Translations under genes and position numbers: made by a program
Notes under the pieces: model-generated
Told to the model about the DNA's origin: nothing
The model's input: the letters and a program-made list of their open reading frames with translations, nothing else
Databases searched by the model: none
Source of the DNA: Bacteroides acidifaciens
GTDB taxonomy: Bacteria; Bacteroidota; Bacteroidia; Bacteroidales; Bacteroidaceae
Reading direction: 5' to 3'
Assembly (NCBI RefSeq): GCF_903181435.1
Contig: NZ_CAEUHO010000005.1
Span: 480,649 to 544,648 of the forward strand
Length of the DNA stretch: 64,000 nt
In this document: positions 35,389 through 43,637 of the stretch, piece after piece
Layout of the letters: every line of letters starts with the position of its first letter
Position numbering within the stretch: position 1 is the stretch's first letter

Positions 35389-36291
35389 ATGCTATTATTA
35401 CAAGCAACACAAGCTGCGGATTCTGTACAAGTGGCCGCAGATAAATTAATGAAAGAAGCGATTGCCAATGCTGACGGATTGGACAAACTCTCGCTGATTA
35501 CCCAACAATTGATAGACTTTGCCATTCGTGCCGGAGAACGTATACTGATTGCGGTCATTGTTTTTATCGTCGGACGTTTCCTTATCTCTATGCTTAATAA
35601 GTTTGTCGGGCGTTTGATGGATAAAAGGAAAGTGGATGTAAGTATCAAGACTTTTGTAAAAAGCTTGGTGAATATTACGTTGACCGTACTGTTAATCATT
35701 TCTGTAGTAGGTGCTCTTGGCGTTGAAACCACGTCGTTTGCTGCTTTGTTGGCTTCTGCCGGTGTGGCTGTCGGTATGGCTTTATCCGGTAATTTGCAGA
35801 ATTTTGCGGGAGGCTTGATTGTATTGTTGTTTAAGCCATATAAAGTGGGAGATTGGATAGAAAGCCAGGGAGTTTCCGGTACAGTGAAAGAAATACAGAT
35901 TTTTCATACTATTTTGACTACTGCAGATAATAAAGTGATTTACGTGCCGAATGGTGCAATGAGTAGTGGAGTGGTAACCAACTATAGCAATCAGGAAACC
36001 CGTCGCGTGGAATGGATTGTTGGGGTAGATTATGGAGAAGATTATGAGAAAGTGCAGAAAATCGTTTATGATATTCTTGCTACTGACCAACGTATCCTGA
36101 AAGAACCGGCTCCCTTTGTGGCTCTTCACGCGCTGGACGCCAGCAGTGTGAATGTCGTAGCACGTGTATGGGTAAATAGCGGAGATTACTGGGGTGTTTA
36201 TTTCGATATCAATAAAGCGATTTACGAAACCTTCAATGAAAAAGGTATCAACTTCCCTTTCCCGCAACTTACAGTACATCAGGGAAATTAA
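35389..36291 (+). CDS. Small-conductance mechanosensitive channel (MscS family)
   Basis: A 300-residue inner-membrane channel that opens on membrane tension during osmotic down-shock. Three membrane helices precede the MscS domain. The pore helix carries the Gly/Ala pattern (FAALLASAGVAVGMALSGNL, then QNFAGGLIVLLFKPYKVGDW) and the beta domain includes NGAMSSGVVTNYS. The length is that of E. coli MscS (286). It is a single gene with its own promoter. Confidence 0.95.
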   Translation: MLLLQATQAADSVQVAADKLMKEAIANADGLDKLSLITQQLIDFAIRAGERILIAVIVFIVGRFLISMLNKFVGRLMDKRKVDVSIKTFVKSLVNITLTVLLIISVVGALGVETTSFAALLASAGVAVGMALSGNLQNFAGGLIVLLFKPYKVGDWIESQGVSGTVKEIQIFHTILTTADNKVIYVPNGAMSSGVVTNYSNQETRRVEWIVGVDYGEDYEKVQKIVYDILATDQRILKEPAPFVALHALDASSVNVVARVWVNSGDYWGVYFDINKAIYETFNEKGINFPFPQLTVHQGN

Positions 36292-36341
36292 TTATGATAT
36301 GCCGATTCTTCCCGTATCTTAAACGTTAGAAAAATGATGTT

Positions 36342-36953
36342 ATGAGCAACGAAATTCTATATATCCTCCTGCCGGATTATGCGGCACACGAAATTGTATA
36401 TCTTTCACAAGCCATAGCCTCTGATGAGTTCGCTCTGAAAGAGAATCCGAAATATGTCAATAAGGCTGTCGCTCCGACAATGGAGCCAGTAAAATCCATC
36501 GGTGGCTTCCGAACTTTACCTGATTATTCGTTTGAAACGATGCCCGATGATTATGCAGCGTTAGTGCTGATTGGCGGTTTTGGTTGGACTACTCCTGTTG
36601 CAGAGCTGGTTGTACCGATTGTTCAACAAGCCATTGAGAAAGGAAAGATTGTCGGTGCAATCTGTAATGGAGCTTCATTCATGGCAAAACACGGATTCCT
36701 CAATGCAGTCAAGCATACCGGCAATGGCTTGGAGCAGCTACAACTTTGGGGCGGTCACAACTATACTCATCCTGACGGATATGTCCATGCACAAGCGATC
36801 TGCGACAAAAACATTGTGACGGCAAACGGTTCGGCAACGCTTGAATTTGCCAAAGAACTGCTTCTGCTGCTTGAAAACGAAACGCCAGAACGCATCGAAA
36901 TGTACTATCAGTTCAACAAGCAAGGCTTTTGCTTGCTTTCCGGTAAACAATGA
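36342..36953 (+). CDS. DJ-1/PfpI family protein
   Basis: A 203-residue class I glutamine-amidotransferase-like protein without known substrate. The nucleophile elbow is KIVGAICNGASFMAKHGFL with the conserved Cys; the usual AICHG reads AICNG here, so the residue after Cys is Asn instead of His. The acidic residue at the N-terminal half and GGHNYTHPDGYVHAQ are consistent with the fold. It is cytoplasmic. Members may be chaperones, glyoxalases or proteases; none can be preferred here. Confidence 0.88.
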   Translation: MSNEILYILLPDYAAHEIVYLSQAIASDEFALKENPKYVNKAVAPTMEPVKSIGGFRTLPDYSFETMPDDYAALVLIGGFGWTTPVAELVVPIVQQAIEKGKIVGAICNGASFMAKHGFLNAVKHTGNGLEQLQLWGGHNYTHPDGYVHAQAICDKNIVTANGSATLEFAKELLLLLENETPERIEMYYQFNKQGFCLLSGKQ

Positions 36954-37002
36954 TTGTATGGATATTGAATCACATGGAATACGAAGTATTGAATCATAAC
37001 AA

Positions 37003-37260
37003 ATGACTATGGATTGTATTTCTAAACGTATCGAAGAAATATCGTCCAAAAAAGCCTTTTTGGCATTTTTGGACGAACTGAATAGCAGTTTCCTGACAAA
37101 TTCTGAAGAATGGGAAAATCGGACAATAGATGAATTTCTTAACGCCATGCAATCGTGGATAGAGGATTATTCTTCATCAGAGTTTAATGATATTGATTGG
37201 GGAAAGGTTGATTATTCGTTGCTTGCGAGGATTCTATATATGGGAAAAATATATGAATAG
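37003..37260 (+). CDS. Small hypothetical protein (DUF7660-like)
   Basis: An 85-residue acidic protein: start MTMDCISKRIEEISSKKAFL, centre NRTIDEFLNAMQSWIEDY, end LLARILYMGKIYE. The pattern FLxAMxxWxED followed by W...ARIL...KIYE resembles the DUF7660 family of unknown function. It lies 49 bp after the DJ-1 gene. Function is not known; the call rests on the pattern only. Confidence 0.6.
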   Translation: MTMDCISKRIEEISSKKAFLAFLDELNSSFLTNSEEWENRTIDEFLNAMQSWIEDYSSSEFNDIDWGKVDYSLLARILYMGKIYE

Positions 37261-37334
37261 AAATGTCATATTTGATTATAAAGAAATAGAACGAACAATC
37301 AAAGATAATCATCTTCCATTTCAATGATTGAATG

Positions 37335-38621
37335 TTAGATTTTGGCAAGTGCCTGATCCAAATCCGCAATCAGGTCATCGATATGTTCTGTTCCAATGGA
37401 TAGGCGTACGGTGCCCGGATAAATTTCCTGTTCGGCTAGTTCCTGTGCATTGAGCTGCGAATGGGTCGTGCTCGCCGGATGGATCACCAATGATTTCACG
37501 TCGGCCACATTGGCAAGTAGGGAGAAAATCTCCAGACTGTCGATGAAGCGGTGTGCCTCTTCTTGACCGCCTTTTACCTCGAAAGTGAAGATAGAACCAG
37601 CACCGTTCGGAAAATAACGCTGATACAGTGCATGGTCAGGATGATTGGCCAATGACGGATGGTTGACTTTCTTCACTTTCGGATGATTGTTTAAGAAATT
37701 CACTACTTTCAATGCATTTTCTACATGACGCTCTACACGTAAGGAAAGAGTTTCCAGACCTTGCAGCAGGATGAAAGCGTTGAATGGGCTGATAGTTGCT
37801 CCGGTGTCGCGCAACAGAATGGCACGGATACGTGTAGCGTAAGCGGCTGGACCGGCAGCGTCTACAAAGCGTACTCCGTGATAGCAAGGGTCGGGTTCCG
37901 TGAGTTGTGGAAACTTGCCGGAAGCTACCCAGTCGAACTTGCCGGAATCGACGATGACTCCACCTAGTGACGACCCGTGTCCGCCGATGAATTTCGTGGC
38001 TGAATGTACTACGATGTCTGCGCCGTGTTCGATGGGGCGGATTAAATATGGAGTTCCGAATGTGTTGTCAATAATCAGAGGTATTTGGTGGCGGTGGGCT
38101 ATTTCTGCCACTGCTTCTATATCAATGATATTAGAATTCGGATTACCTAATGTCTCGATAAATACCGCTTTTGTATTCTCTTGAATAGCCTTTTCAAAGT
38201 TTGATAAATCGCTTGGGTCAACAAAAGTCGTTGTGATGCCGTAGCTGGGTAGGGTATGCGCCAATAGATTATAGCTTCCGCCATAGATAGTCTTGGCTGC
38301 TACAATATGGTCGCCGGCACGAGTGATATTCTCAAATGCATAAGTGATAGCGGCAGCACCGGAAGCGACAGCCAGACCCGCTACTCCACCTTCAAGGGCG
38401 GCTACACGCTGTTCAAAAACTCCTTGGGTAGAGTTAGTCAGACGACCGTAGATATTTCCCGGATCTTGCAGACCGAAACGTGCGGCTGCATGGGCGGAGT
38501 TGTGAAATACATAAGAAGTAGTCTGGTAGATAGGGACTGCACGGGCATCTGTTGCCGGATCTGCCTGTTCCTGTCCTACATGTACTTGTAAAGTCTCGAA
38601 GTGTAATTTCTTTGTTGCCAT
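37335..38621 (-). CDS. metY: O-acetylhomoserine sulfhydrylase
   Basis: A 428-residue PLP enzyme (Cys/Met metabolism family) that makes homocysteine from O-acetylhomoserine and sulfide. Signatures: [20 protein letters not shown] at the N-terminus, [41 protein letters not shown], and the PLP-Lys motif [18 protein letters not shown]. The 428-residue length and the GQEQ start distinguish it from cystathionine synthases of about 390 residues. It complements the Glu111 MetA of this window. It is divergent from the Lrp-family gene at 38798. Confidence 0.94.
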   Translation of the reverse strand: MATKKLHFETLQVHVGQEQADPATDARAVPIYQTTSYVFHNSAHAAARFGLQDPGNIYGRLTNSTQGVFEQRVAALEGGVAGLAVASGAAAITYAFENITRAGDHIVAAKTIYGGSYNLLAHTLPSYGITTTFVDPSDLSNFEKAIQENTKAVFIETLGNPNSNIIDIEAVAEIAHRHQIPLIIDNTFGTPYLIRPIEHGADIVVHSATKFIGGHGSSLGGVIVDSGKFDWVASGKFPQLTEPDPCYHGVRFVDAAGPAAYATRIRAILLRDTGATISPFNAFILLQGLETLSLRVERHVENALKVVNFLNNHPKVKKVNHPSLANHPDHALYQRYFPNGAGSIFTFEVKGGQEEAHRFIDSLEIFSLLANVADVKSLVIHPASTTHSQLNAQELAEQEIYPGTVRLSIGTEHIDDLIADLDQALAKI

Positions 38622-38723
38622 AATCGTATGTTTTTGAGGTTGAATAATCTTGTTTATTTTCTTGCAAATTTATTGGATATAGAGTTATCGAACAATATAT
38701 GACGAAAGTATAGAAAATAATGC

Positions 38724-38731
38724 TATTTTTG
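38724..38731 (+). promoter_or_regulatory. -7 box for the Lrp-family gene
   Basis: TATTTTTG (TAnnTTTG), predicting transcription start near 38738, so the longer upstream ORF start at 38750 would leave only a 12-nt leader. Confidence 0.5.
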
Positions 38732-38797
38732 TGACGTTATATAGAATGAATGATTTGTTTCATTTCTGAAATTCACCTTTTAGAAGAATATTATTCT

Positions 38798-39268
38798 ATG
38801 AGTGCATTGGAGAAACTGGATAAAGTAGATTTGCAAATACTCCGTACTTTGCAAGAGAACGCCCGTCTGACCACCAAAGAGCTGGCTGCACGGGTGAGTT
38901 TGTCATCAACCCCTGTATTCGAACGTCTCAAACGTCTCGAGAGTGGCGGTTATATAAAGAAGTATATCGCCGTACTTGATGCGGAAAAGCTGAATCAGGG
39001 ATTTGTGGTATTTTGCAGTGTGAAGCTCAGGCGGCTGAATCGGGATATTGCTGCCGAATTTACCCGAATCATACAGGATATTCCCGAAGTGACCGAATGC
39101 TATAACATATCAGGGAGCTATGATTACTTATTGAAGATTCATGCTCCCAATATGAAATATTATCAGGAGTTTATTCTGAATGTATTAGGTACGATTGATA
39201 GCCTGGGTTCGTTGGAAAGTACTTTTGTGATGGCTGAGGTGAAACATCAGTATGGAATACATATTTAG
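38798..39268 (+). CDS. Lrp/AsnC-family transcriptional regulator
   Basis: A 156-residue amino-acid-responsive regulator. The N-terminal winged helix is LDKVDLQILRTLQENARLTT, KELAARVSLSSTPVFERLKR, LESGGYIKKYIAVLD; the C-terminal RAM domain is VTECYNISGSYDYLLKIHA. ATG 38798 (MSALEKLDKVDLQ) is preferred over the upstream in-frame start at 38750. It is transcribed away from metY and shares a 176-bp intergenic region with it, so metY is a natural target candidate. Confidence 0.92.
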   Translation: MSALEKLDKVDLQILRTLQENARLTTKELAARVSLSSTPVFERLKRLESGGYIKKYIAVLDAEKLNQGFVVFCSVKLRRLNRDIAAEFTRIIQDIPEVTECYNISGSYDYLLKIHAPNMKYYQEFILNVLGTIDSLGSLESTFVMAEVKHQYGIHI

Positions 39269-39290
39269 GCTATTCCGAATAGCCATGATA
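39268..39290 (+). terminator. Terminator after the Lrp-family gene
   Basis: A 7-bp stem GGCTATT / AATAGCC with a CCG loop begins at the last base of the stop codon, followed by ATGATAATTTTTATTC. The T-run is imperfect. Confidence 0.5.
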
Positions 39291-39294
39291 ATTT

Positions 39295-39402
39295 TTATTC
39301 TTGCAATTGTGTATTCTGAGAATTATCCCATACATTATAAAGTTCTTTACCTATCGGGTTTTCCAGCATTTCGGGAGTGGGAATCTGCAAAGTTTCTTTC
39401 AT
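39295..39402 (-). CDS. Short ORF, possible small protein or gene remnant
   Basis: 35 codons on the minus strand, beginning MKETLQIPTPEMLENPIGKE and ending WDNSQNTQLQE. Amino-acid composition is normal and a -7 box (TATCTTTG) lies at 39436-39443 upstream, which argues against pure chance. It overlaps the lrp terminator region and has no recognised family. It may be the 5' remnant of a lost gene. The remaining 39444-39702 stretch shows nothing recognisable. Confidence 0.4.
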   Translation of the reverse strand: MKETLQIPTPEMLENPIGKELYNVWDNSQNTQLQE

Positions 39403-39435
39403 GGCATCTATATTTACTTTTAATTATCAATATCA

Positions 39436-39443
39436 CAAAGATA
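39436..39443 (-). promoter_or_regulatory. -7 box upstream of the short ORF
   Basis: TATCTTTG on the minus strand, 33 bp before the ATG at 39402. Confidence 0.4.
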
Positions 39444-39702
39444 GACTGATTTTTCGATAGATGGTTGTCCAATATAGCTGTCTTTCGTGTGATTTCGTTT
39501 ATCAGGTTATTGCATAATGCTGAATGGATAAACTGCCATCATACTCTTGTATATCTTGACTAGCTTGTTACCATAATCAATAATCATGTATTTGATAAAT
39601 GGCGCATGCCGAATTCGTCTATAAATAGATGCATCATTAAAAATAAAAAAGTATGCATATGTTTGCTTGATGCAGTAATAATTAATTTTCCAGTGCTATT
39701 GA

Positions 39703-41088
39703 TTACTCCAATATAAGTTCTATAACCGGTAACTCGACATTTGGGCGTTCTACAGGTAAAGTGATGATAACATCGTCAGCTCCTGTATTTTCGGTCATAT
39801 GGCTTCCTTTTTGGGTTTCAGTCCGAAATTTTAGTTCTGAATTGTCATTCAATAATTGAGCATATTTGATTTTTCCTTTATATTGTTTTAGATATAAGGA
39901 TTTGAATGGCCATTCTAACACGTGTATATACAGTCGGTTAGTATTGGGGTTATATGTGAGAATACAATTGTTGGGACAAGCATATTCAGTTGGTGCGGCG
40001 GTACATCCATAAATGGCGCTACTATGAAAACGCATCCAATGTGCCAGGCCGTTTAAACGTTCTATAGCACGTTCGTCAAAAACACCTCTTGCTGTTGGGC
40101 CAACGTTTAGTAATAGATTTCCACCCTTACTGACAGTTTCGGCTAACATGACAATTAGTTGATGTACACTTTTCCAACTGTATTCATCACGATGGTAACC
40201 CCATGAACCGGAGAATGTTTGACAGGTTTCCCAAGGAACTCGTTGGCTGTTTACTGTGGGCCACTGTTGTGGCATGAATTGTTCTGGAGTAATGTAATCC
40301 CAGCCTTGGTTATTCTCTGTTAGTCCGAGGCGGTTGTTTATAATAATCTGTGGCTGCAATTTTCGTGCTAATTTAACAATACCTTCTGCATCCCAGTCTT
40401 TACTATTCTTTCCATTTTCTCCTTCAGCATACGTATAATCCATGAAAAGTTCATCAATTTGTCCAAATTCAGTGAGCAATTCGGTTAATTGGTTTTTCAT
40501 ATATTCCCTGTATTTTGCCATGTTACGGTTCTTATTTAATTCTTTCAAGAGTTCGGGGGTTTGTGGCATTTGGGGGTGGTTACGGTCAATGGTGAAATCG
40601 GGATGATGCCAATCTAATAGCGAATAATAAAATCCTATACGTATGCCTTCGTTACGAAAAGCATTAACTAACGGCTTTAGGATATCCTTTTTATAAGGTG
40701 TATTGGTTATTTTATAGTCCGTATATTTACTGTCCCACATACAAAAACCATCATGATGCTTAGCCGTAAAAACCATATATTTAACTCCGGCTGCTTTTGC
40801 CATATACGCCCATTCTTCCGGATTATACAAATCGGGATTAAATAATTTTTTGTAACGGTTGTAATGTTCATCGGACATTTTTTCTCTGCTTTTTACCCAT
40901 TCGTGGCGAGCAGGCATAGCGTAAAGTCCCCAGTGGATAAACAGACCAAACCTGTCATGTGTCCACCAAGACATACGTTCTGATTGGTTTAATGAGGAAT
41001 TATATTGATTTTGAACAATATGTGTCGCATTCGTCTGTTGACAAACGAAAGATAGGAGAAAGAGGGTATATATAATAGTTCTTTTCAT
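39703..41088 (-). CDS. Alpha-L-fucosidase (GH29)
   Basis: Secreted/periplasmic fucosidase of 461 residues; signal peptide MKRTIIYTLFLLSFVCQQTNA. The GH29 barrel shows MSWWTHDRFGLFIHWGLYA, FTAKHHDGFCMWDSKYTDYK, and IDELFMDYTY with the likely nucleophile Asp217. Later GGNLLLNVGPTARGVFDE is conserved, and a small C-terminal beta domain follows. It releases L-fucose from glycans; linkage preference cannot be read. It is the last gene of the minus-strand PUL operon, 2 bp after the SGNH-like gene. Confidence 0.93.
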   Translation of the reverse strand: MKRTIIYTLFLLSFVCQQTNATHIVQNQYNSSLNQSERMSWWTHDRFGLFIHWGLYAMPARHEWVKSREKMSDEHYNRYKKLFNPDLYNPEEWAYMAKAAGVKYMVFTAKHHDGFCMWDSKYTDYKITNTPYKKDILKPLVNAFRNEGIRIGFYYSLLDWHHPDFTIDRNHPQMPQTPELLKELNKNRNMAKYREYMKNQLTELLTEFGQIDELFMDYTYAEGENGKNSKDWDAEGIVKLARKLQPQIIINNRLGLTENNQGWDYITPEQFMPQQWPTVNSQRVPWETCQTFSGSWGYHRDEYSWKSVHQLIVMLAETVSKGGNLLLNVGPTARGVFDERAIERLNGLAHWMRFHSSAIYGCTAAPTEYACPNNCILTYNPNTNRLYIHVLEWPFKSLYLKQYKGKIKYAQLLNDNSELKFRTETQKGSHMTENTGADDVIITLPVERPNVELPVIELILE

Positions 41089-41090
41089 AC

Positions 41091-41867
41091 TTAGTGCTTT
41101 ATAGGTAAAATTCTGGTCATTAAATCTACAAAAATAGCTGCCATTCGTTGCTGCATATATGATTGTTCGCCCCGTATAGGATGATGTCCATAAGCTATGC
41201 CTTCTGTAACCTGAATATCCGTGGAATATAATTGGCTGAAAGGTTTTCCAGTGACAGGATGTAATACATTTTTTGAGAATCCGATATATTTATCAAATTC
41301 AATTAAAGGAAATCCCCATTTAGCGGCGAGCTTTCTGATACTTTCATTATAAACGGTGCGACAATCATGCCAGTGTGTACATAATACAATAATTGCAGGT
41401 TTACCATAAGGAGTATTATAGTATTTGGATGTAGTATCATTACGTAATTCATAGCATTCCGTGAGGTAACGTTTGATGACATAATCATAGGCTGCCGCGT
41501 AATTGCTGCGATCAAATGGTACTTCATAATCCGTGTATTTATCTTTCAGTTGAAGTTCTTCATAAACATCTTTATTATGTACTTGCATAATGACTAATGC
41601 ATCAATATCTTCTAGCTCTTCTTTGGAGTAGAGGGTGCCATTGACCATTCGATTAGCTGTGTTGGCTATGGCTTCTCCGCCTATGGCTCGGTTAATGGCT
41701 TCGGCATTCAGTTTGCGACAACCGATTTCGAACCAACCGTTTTGCGGAGAAGCGAATGAGGCTCCTGTCAATAAGATATTGTATTCTGTTGTTTTTGACA
41801 GGTTTTGTGCCGCTGCTATTCCTGTGAAAATATAAAATAACAGCACGGTTAGAAATGTCTTCTTCAT
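41091..41867 (-). CDS. Secreted SGNH-like protein (DUF5040 type)
   Basis: A 258-residue exported protein with signal peptide MKKTFLTVLLFYIFTGIAAA. A weak SGNH-hydrolase pattern is visible: ILLTGASFASPQNGWFEIG (block I with Ser), AIGGEAIANTANRMVNG (block II Gly) and GIAYGHHPIRGEQSYM (block V His). LCTHWHDCRTVYNESI is distinctive. It matches the Bacteroidales DUF5040 family in layout. Esterase activity is inference. It lies between the TIM-barrel-like gene and the fucosidase in one operon. Confidence 0.75.
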   Translation of the reverse strand: MKKTFLTVLLFYIFTGIAAAQNLSKTTEYNILLTGASFASPQNGWFEIGCRKLNAEAINRAIGGEAIANTANRMVNGTLYSKEELEDIDALVIMQVHNKDVYEELQLKDKYTDYEVPFDRSNYAAAYDYVIKRYLTECYELRNDTTSKYYNTPYGKPAIIVLCTHWHDCRTVYNESIRKLAAKWGFPLIEFDKYIGFSKNVLHPVTGKPFSQLYSTDIQVTEGIAYGHHPIRGEQSYMQQRMAAIFVDLMTRILPIKH

Positions 41868-41881
41868 ATTTTCTTGTTTTT

Positions 41882-43630
41882 TTATGGTTTATCTATAATT
41901 CTGTATTTATCTACAGTAGGATTTAGCCCTTGTTTTAAATCGTGATACAATGGAGGTTTGTTAAAGTCAAAACTATAAGGCTCATAAAGTGTGGCACAAT
42001 CCGGATGAGTCTCTCCGAATAGTTTGTATTCTTTCCATAACCGGTCATAATTATCGATGGCTTTACGAATACTTTTTGTGTCATATTGGCCATTTATATC
42101 TCCTTCGTAGCCTTTGAGCATGATAATCCAACCCTGTTCATAGATTGAATATAAAAGTAATCCGTATTTGGCGGAAGTTTGTAAGTAACGCTTTAGTTCC
42201 GGATTGCCTGTTTGTATTTTGTCGGCTAATGCTACAATCTCTTTCCAGATAGCAACACTTTGGGCTTTTTCTAGTATGATTTTATGAGTTAGTCCTTGTT
42301 CTATAATAGTTTTGAGATTCTGTCTCAATTCTTTCTCTCCTCCGATGAATTGATCTCTCGTCCACCATACATTGATGGGGAGAATTAAAGAAGCTCTTCC
42401 TCTGACAATCGCGTCAGCAGACAAAAGAGAAAGACGATGAAAACGTTCGATGTCTTTTCCTTTGAATCCGTTGGCCATGGCATATTTCTTAAATAATTCC
42501 TTTTCCGGTAACGACATCTGGTTTGCCCAATTGGCCAATATTGCAACGTTTATGTCGCACCATAATTCATTTTTGATATAGGGTCCTCTCCAGCCTCCTC
42601 CTCTTGACCATGTCCAAATACCAGCAAAATTGGGATTTGATTTTAACTGGTTCAAACAGTAAGGCTGGGAGTCTGATTTTAATTCTTCAAATCCATTAAG
42701 TACACCGTCTGCAATATAGTTCGGGTATGCTCCTTTGCCTTCATATTCGCGTTGACATTCAATTTCTACAATTTGTTTGTGCTTACCTATTCCTAATGTA
42801 GGGTTGAATTTATACGTTCGGTGATAATCCCCCTGTACATGTTTTATGCATAGATATAGATTGGGGTGAGGCTCAACGTTGTTTGTTACGGAAAGGTAAT
42901 ATTGGGGATTGATATGGAAGTAGCCGAAATCCCATGTACGGTAGAAGATTTTTTTATTTTGGCGTATGCACACTTCGTCTCTCAGCAGATTTATTAGGTT
43001 ACTGTGTATTTTTTCTCCTCCATCGGTTTTATATGTAGAATTATGTTCCCATGATTTTTCGTTTCTGGGTATGGGGCCATTGCCAGTGTGGTAAGGAGTA
43101 TTTTGCAAGTAAGTTTCTCCTACGCGAATAACCAGACCGTCAAGTTTCGGGAAACGTTTGAATATTTCTTGAAGCATGATTCGGTGTATCTCTTGTGTTT
43201 TGGGGCGAGTGAAGTCAATTCGTCCTGTCGCGTCACAAATTTCATTTTTATAAATTTCCACCAGGCGTTTGGGAAGTACGATGATATCAGTAAAGTAATA
43301 TGCTTCCAATCCGGCTTTATGGATAGCTTCGATCTTGTTTTCTATGCGGGTGGCAACAGAATCGATCCATAGACACTCTTTAGAACCGGCAGGACATATT
43401 CTCGGGTCTAAACTGCTATATGTTATGGCTGTATGTACAGATTGAAATTCATTAACTACTTGCGCGTTAAAACCATATTGCACTAAATTCCCCGGTTCAT
43501 TGAACCATGTGTTTGTAAAAGGTTCACCCGGATTATGATGAACCATATCCATAACAATAGGAGTTTGAGCAAACAGGCAACTCCACAGTGTGTTCGCTAG
43601 CAAAAGGACTGGAAATAGGTGTTTTCTCAT
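41882..43630 (-). CDS. Secreted putative glycoside hydrolase, family unassigned
   Basis: A 582-residue exported protein; signal peptide MRKHLFPVLLLANTLWSCLFA. The first 350 residues look like a TIM barrel of the alpha-glucuronidase-like kind (LVQYGFNAQVVNEF, AIHKAGLEAYYFTDIIVLPK, RFPKLDGLVIRVGETYLQ, GIWTWSRGGGWRGPYI); the rest is helical. Acidic residues in DGLVIRVGE and IVEIECQREYEGKG are candidate catalytic sites. I cannot place it in a numbered family. ATG 43630 is preferred because the signal peptide starts there; the frame is open 17 codons upstream into the neighbouring gene. Confidence 0.72.
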   Translation of the reverse strand: MRKHLFPVLLLANTLWSCLFAQTPIVMDMVHHNPGEPFTNTWFNEPGNLVQYGFNAQVVNEFQSVHTAITYSSLDPRICPAGSKECLWIDSVATRIENKIEAIHKAGLEAYYFTDIIVLPKRLVEIYKNEICDATGRIDFTRPKTQEIHRIMLQEIFKRFPKLDGLVIRVGETYLQNTPYHTGNGPIPRNEKSWEHNSTYKTDGGEKIHSNLINLLRDEVCIRQNKKIFYRTWDFGYFHINPQYYLSVTNNVEPHPNLYLCIKHVQGDYHRTYKFNPTLGIGKHKQIVEIECQREYEGKGAYPNYIADGVLNGFEELKSDSQPYCLNQLKSNPNFAGIWTWSRGGGWRGPYIKNELWCDINVAILANWANQMSLPEKELFKKYAMANGFKGKDIERFHRLSLLSADAIVRGRASLILPINVWWTRDQFIGGEKELRQNLKTIIEQGLTHKIILEKAQSVAIWKEIVALADKIQTGNPELKRYLQTSAKYGLLLYSIYEQGWIIMLKGYEGDINGQYDTKSIRKAIDNYDRLWKEYKLFGETHPDCATLYEPYSFDFNKPPLYHDLKQGLNPTVDKYRIIDKP

Positions 43631-43637
43631 GATAATA

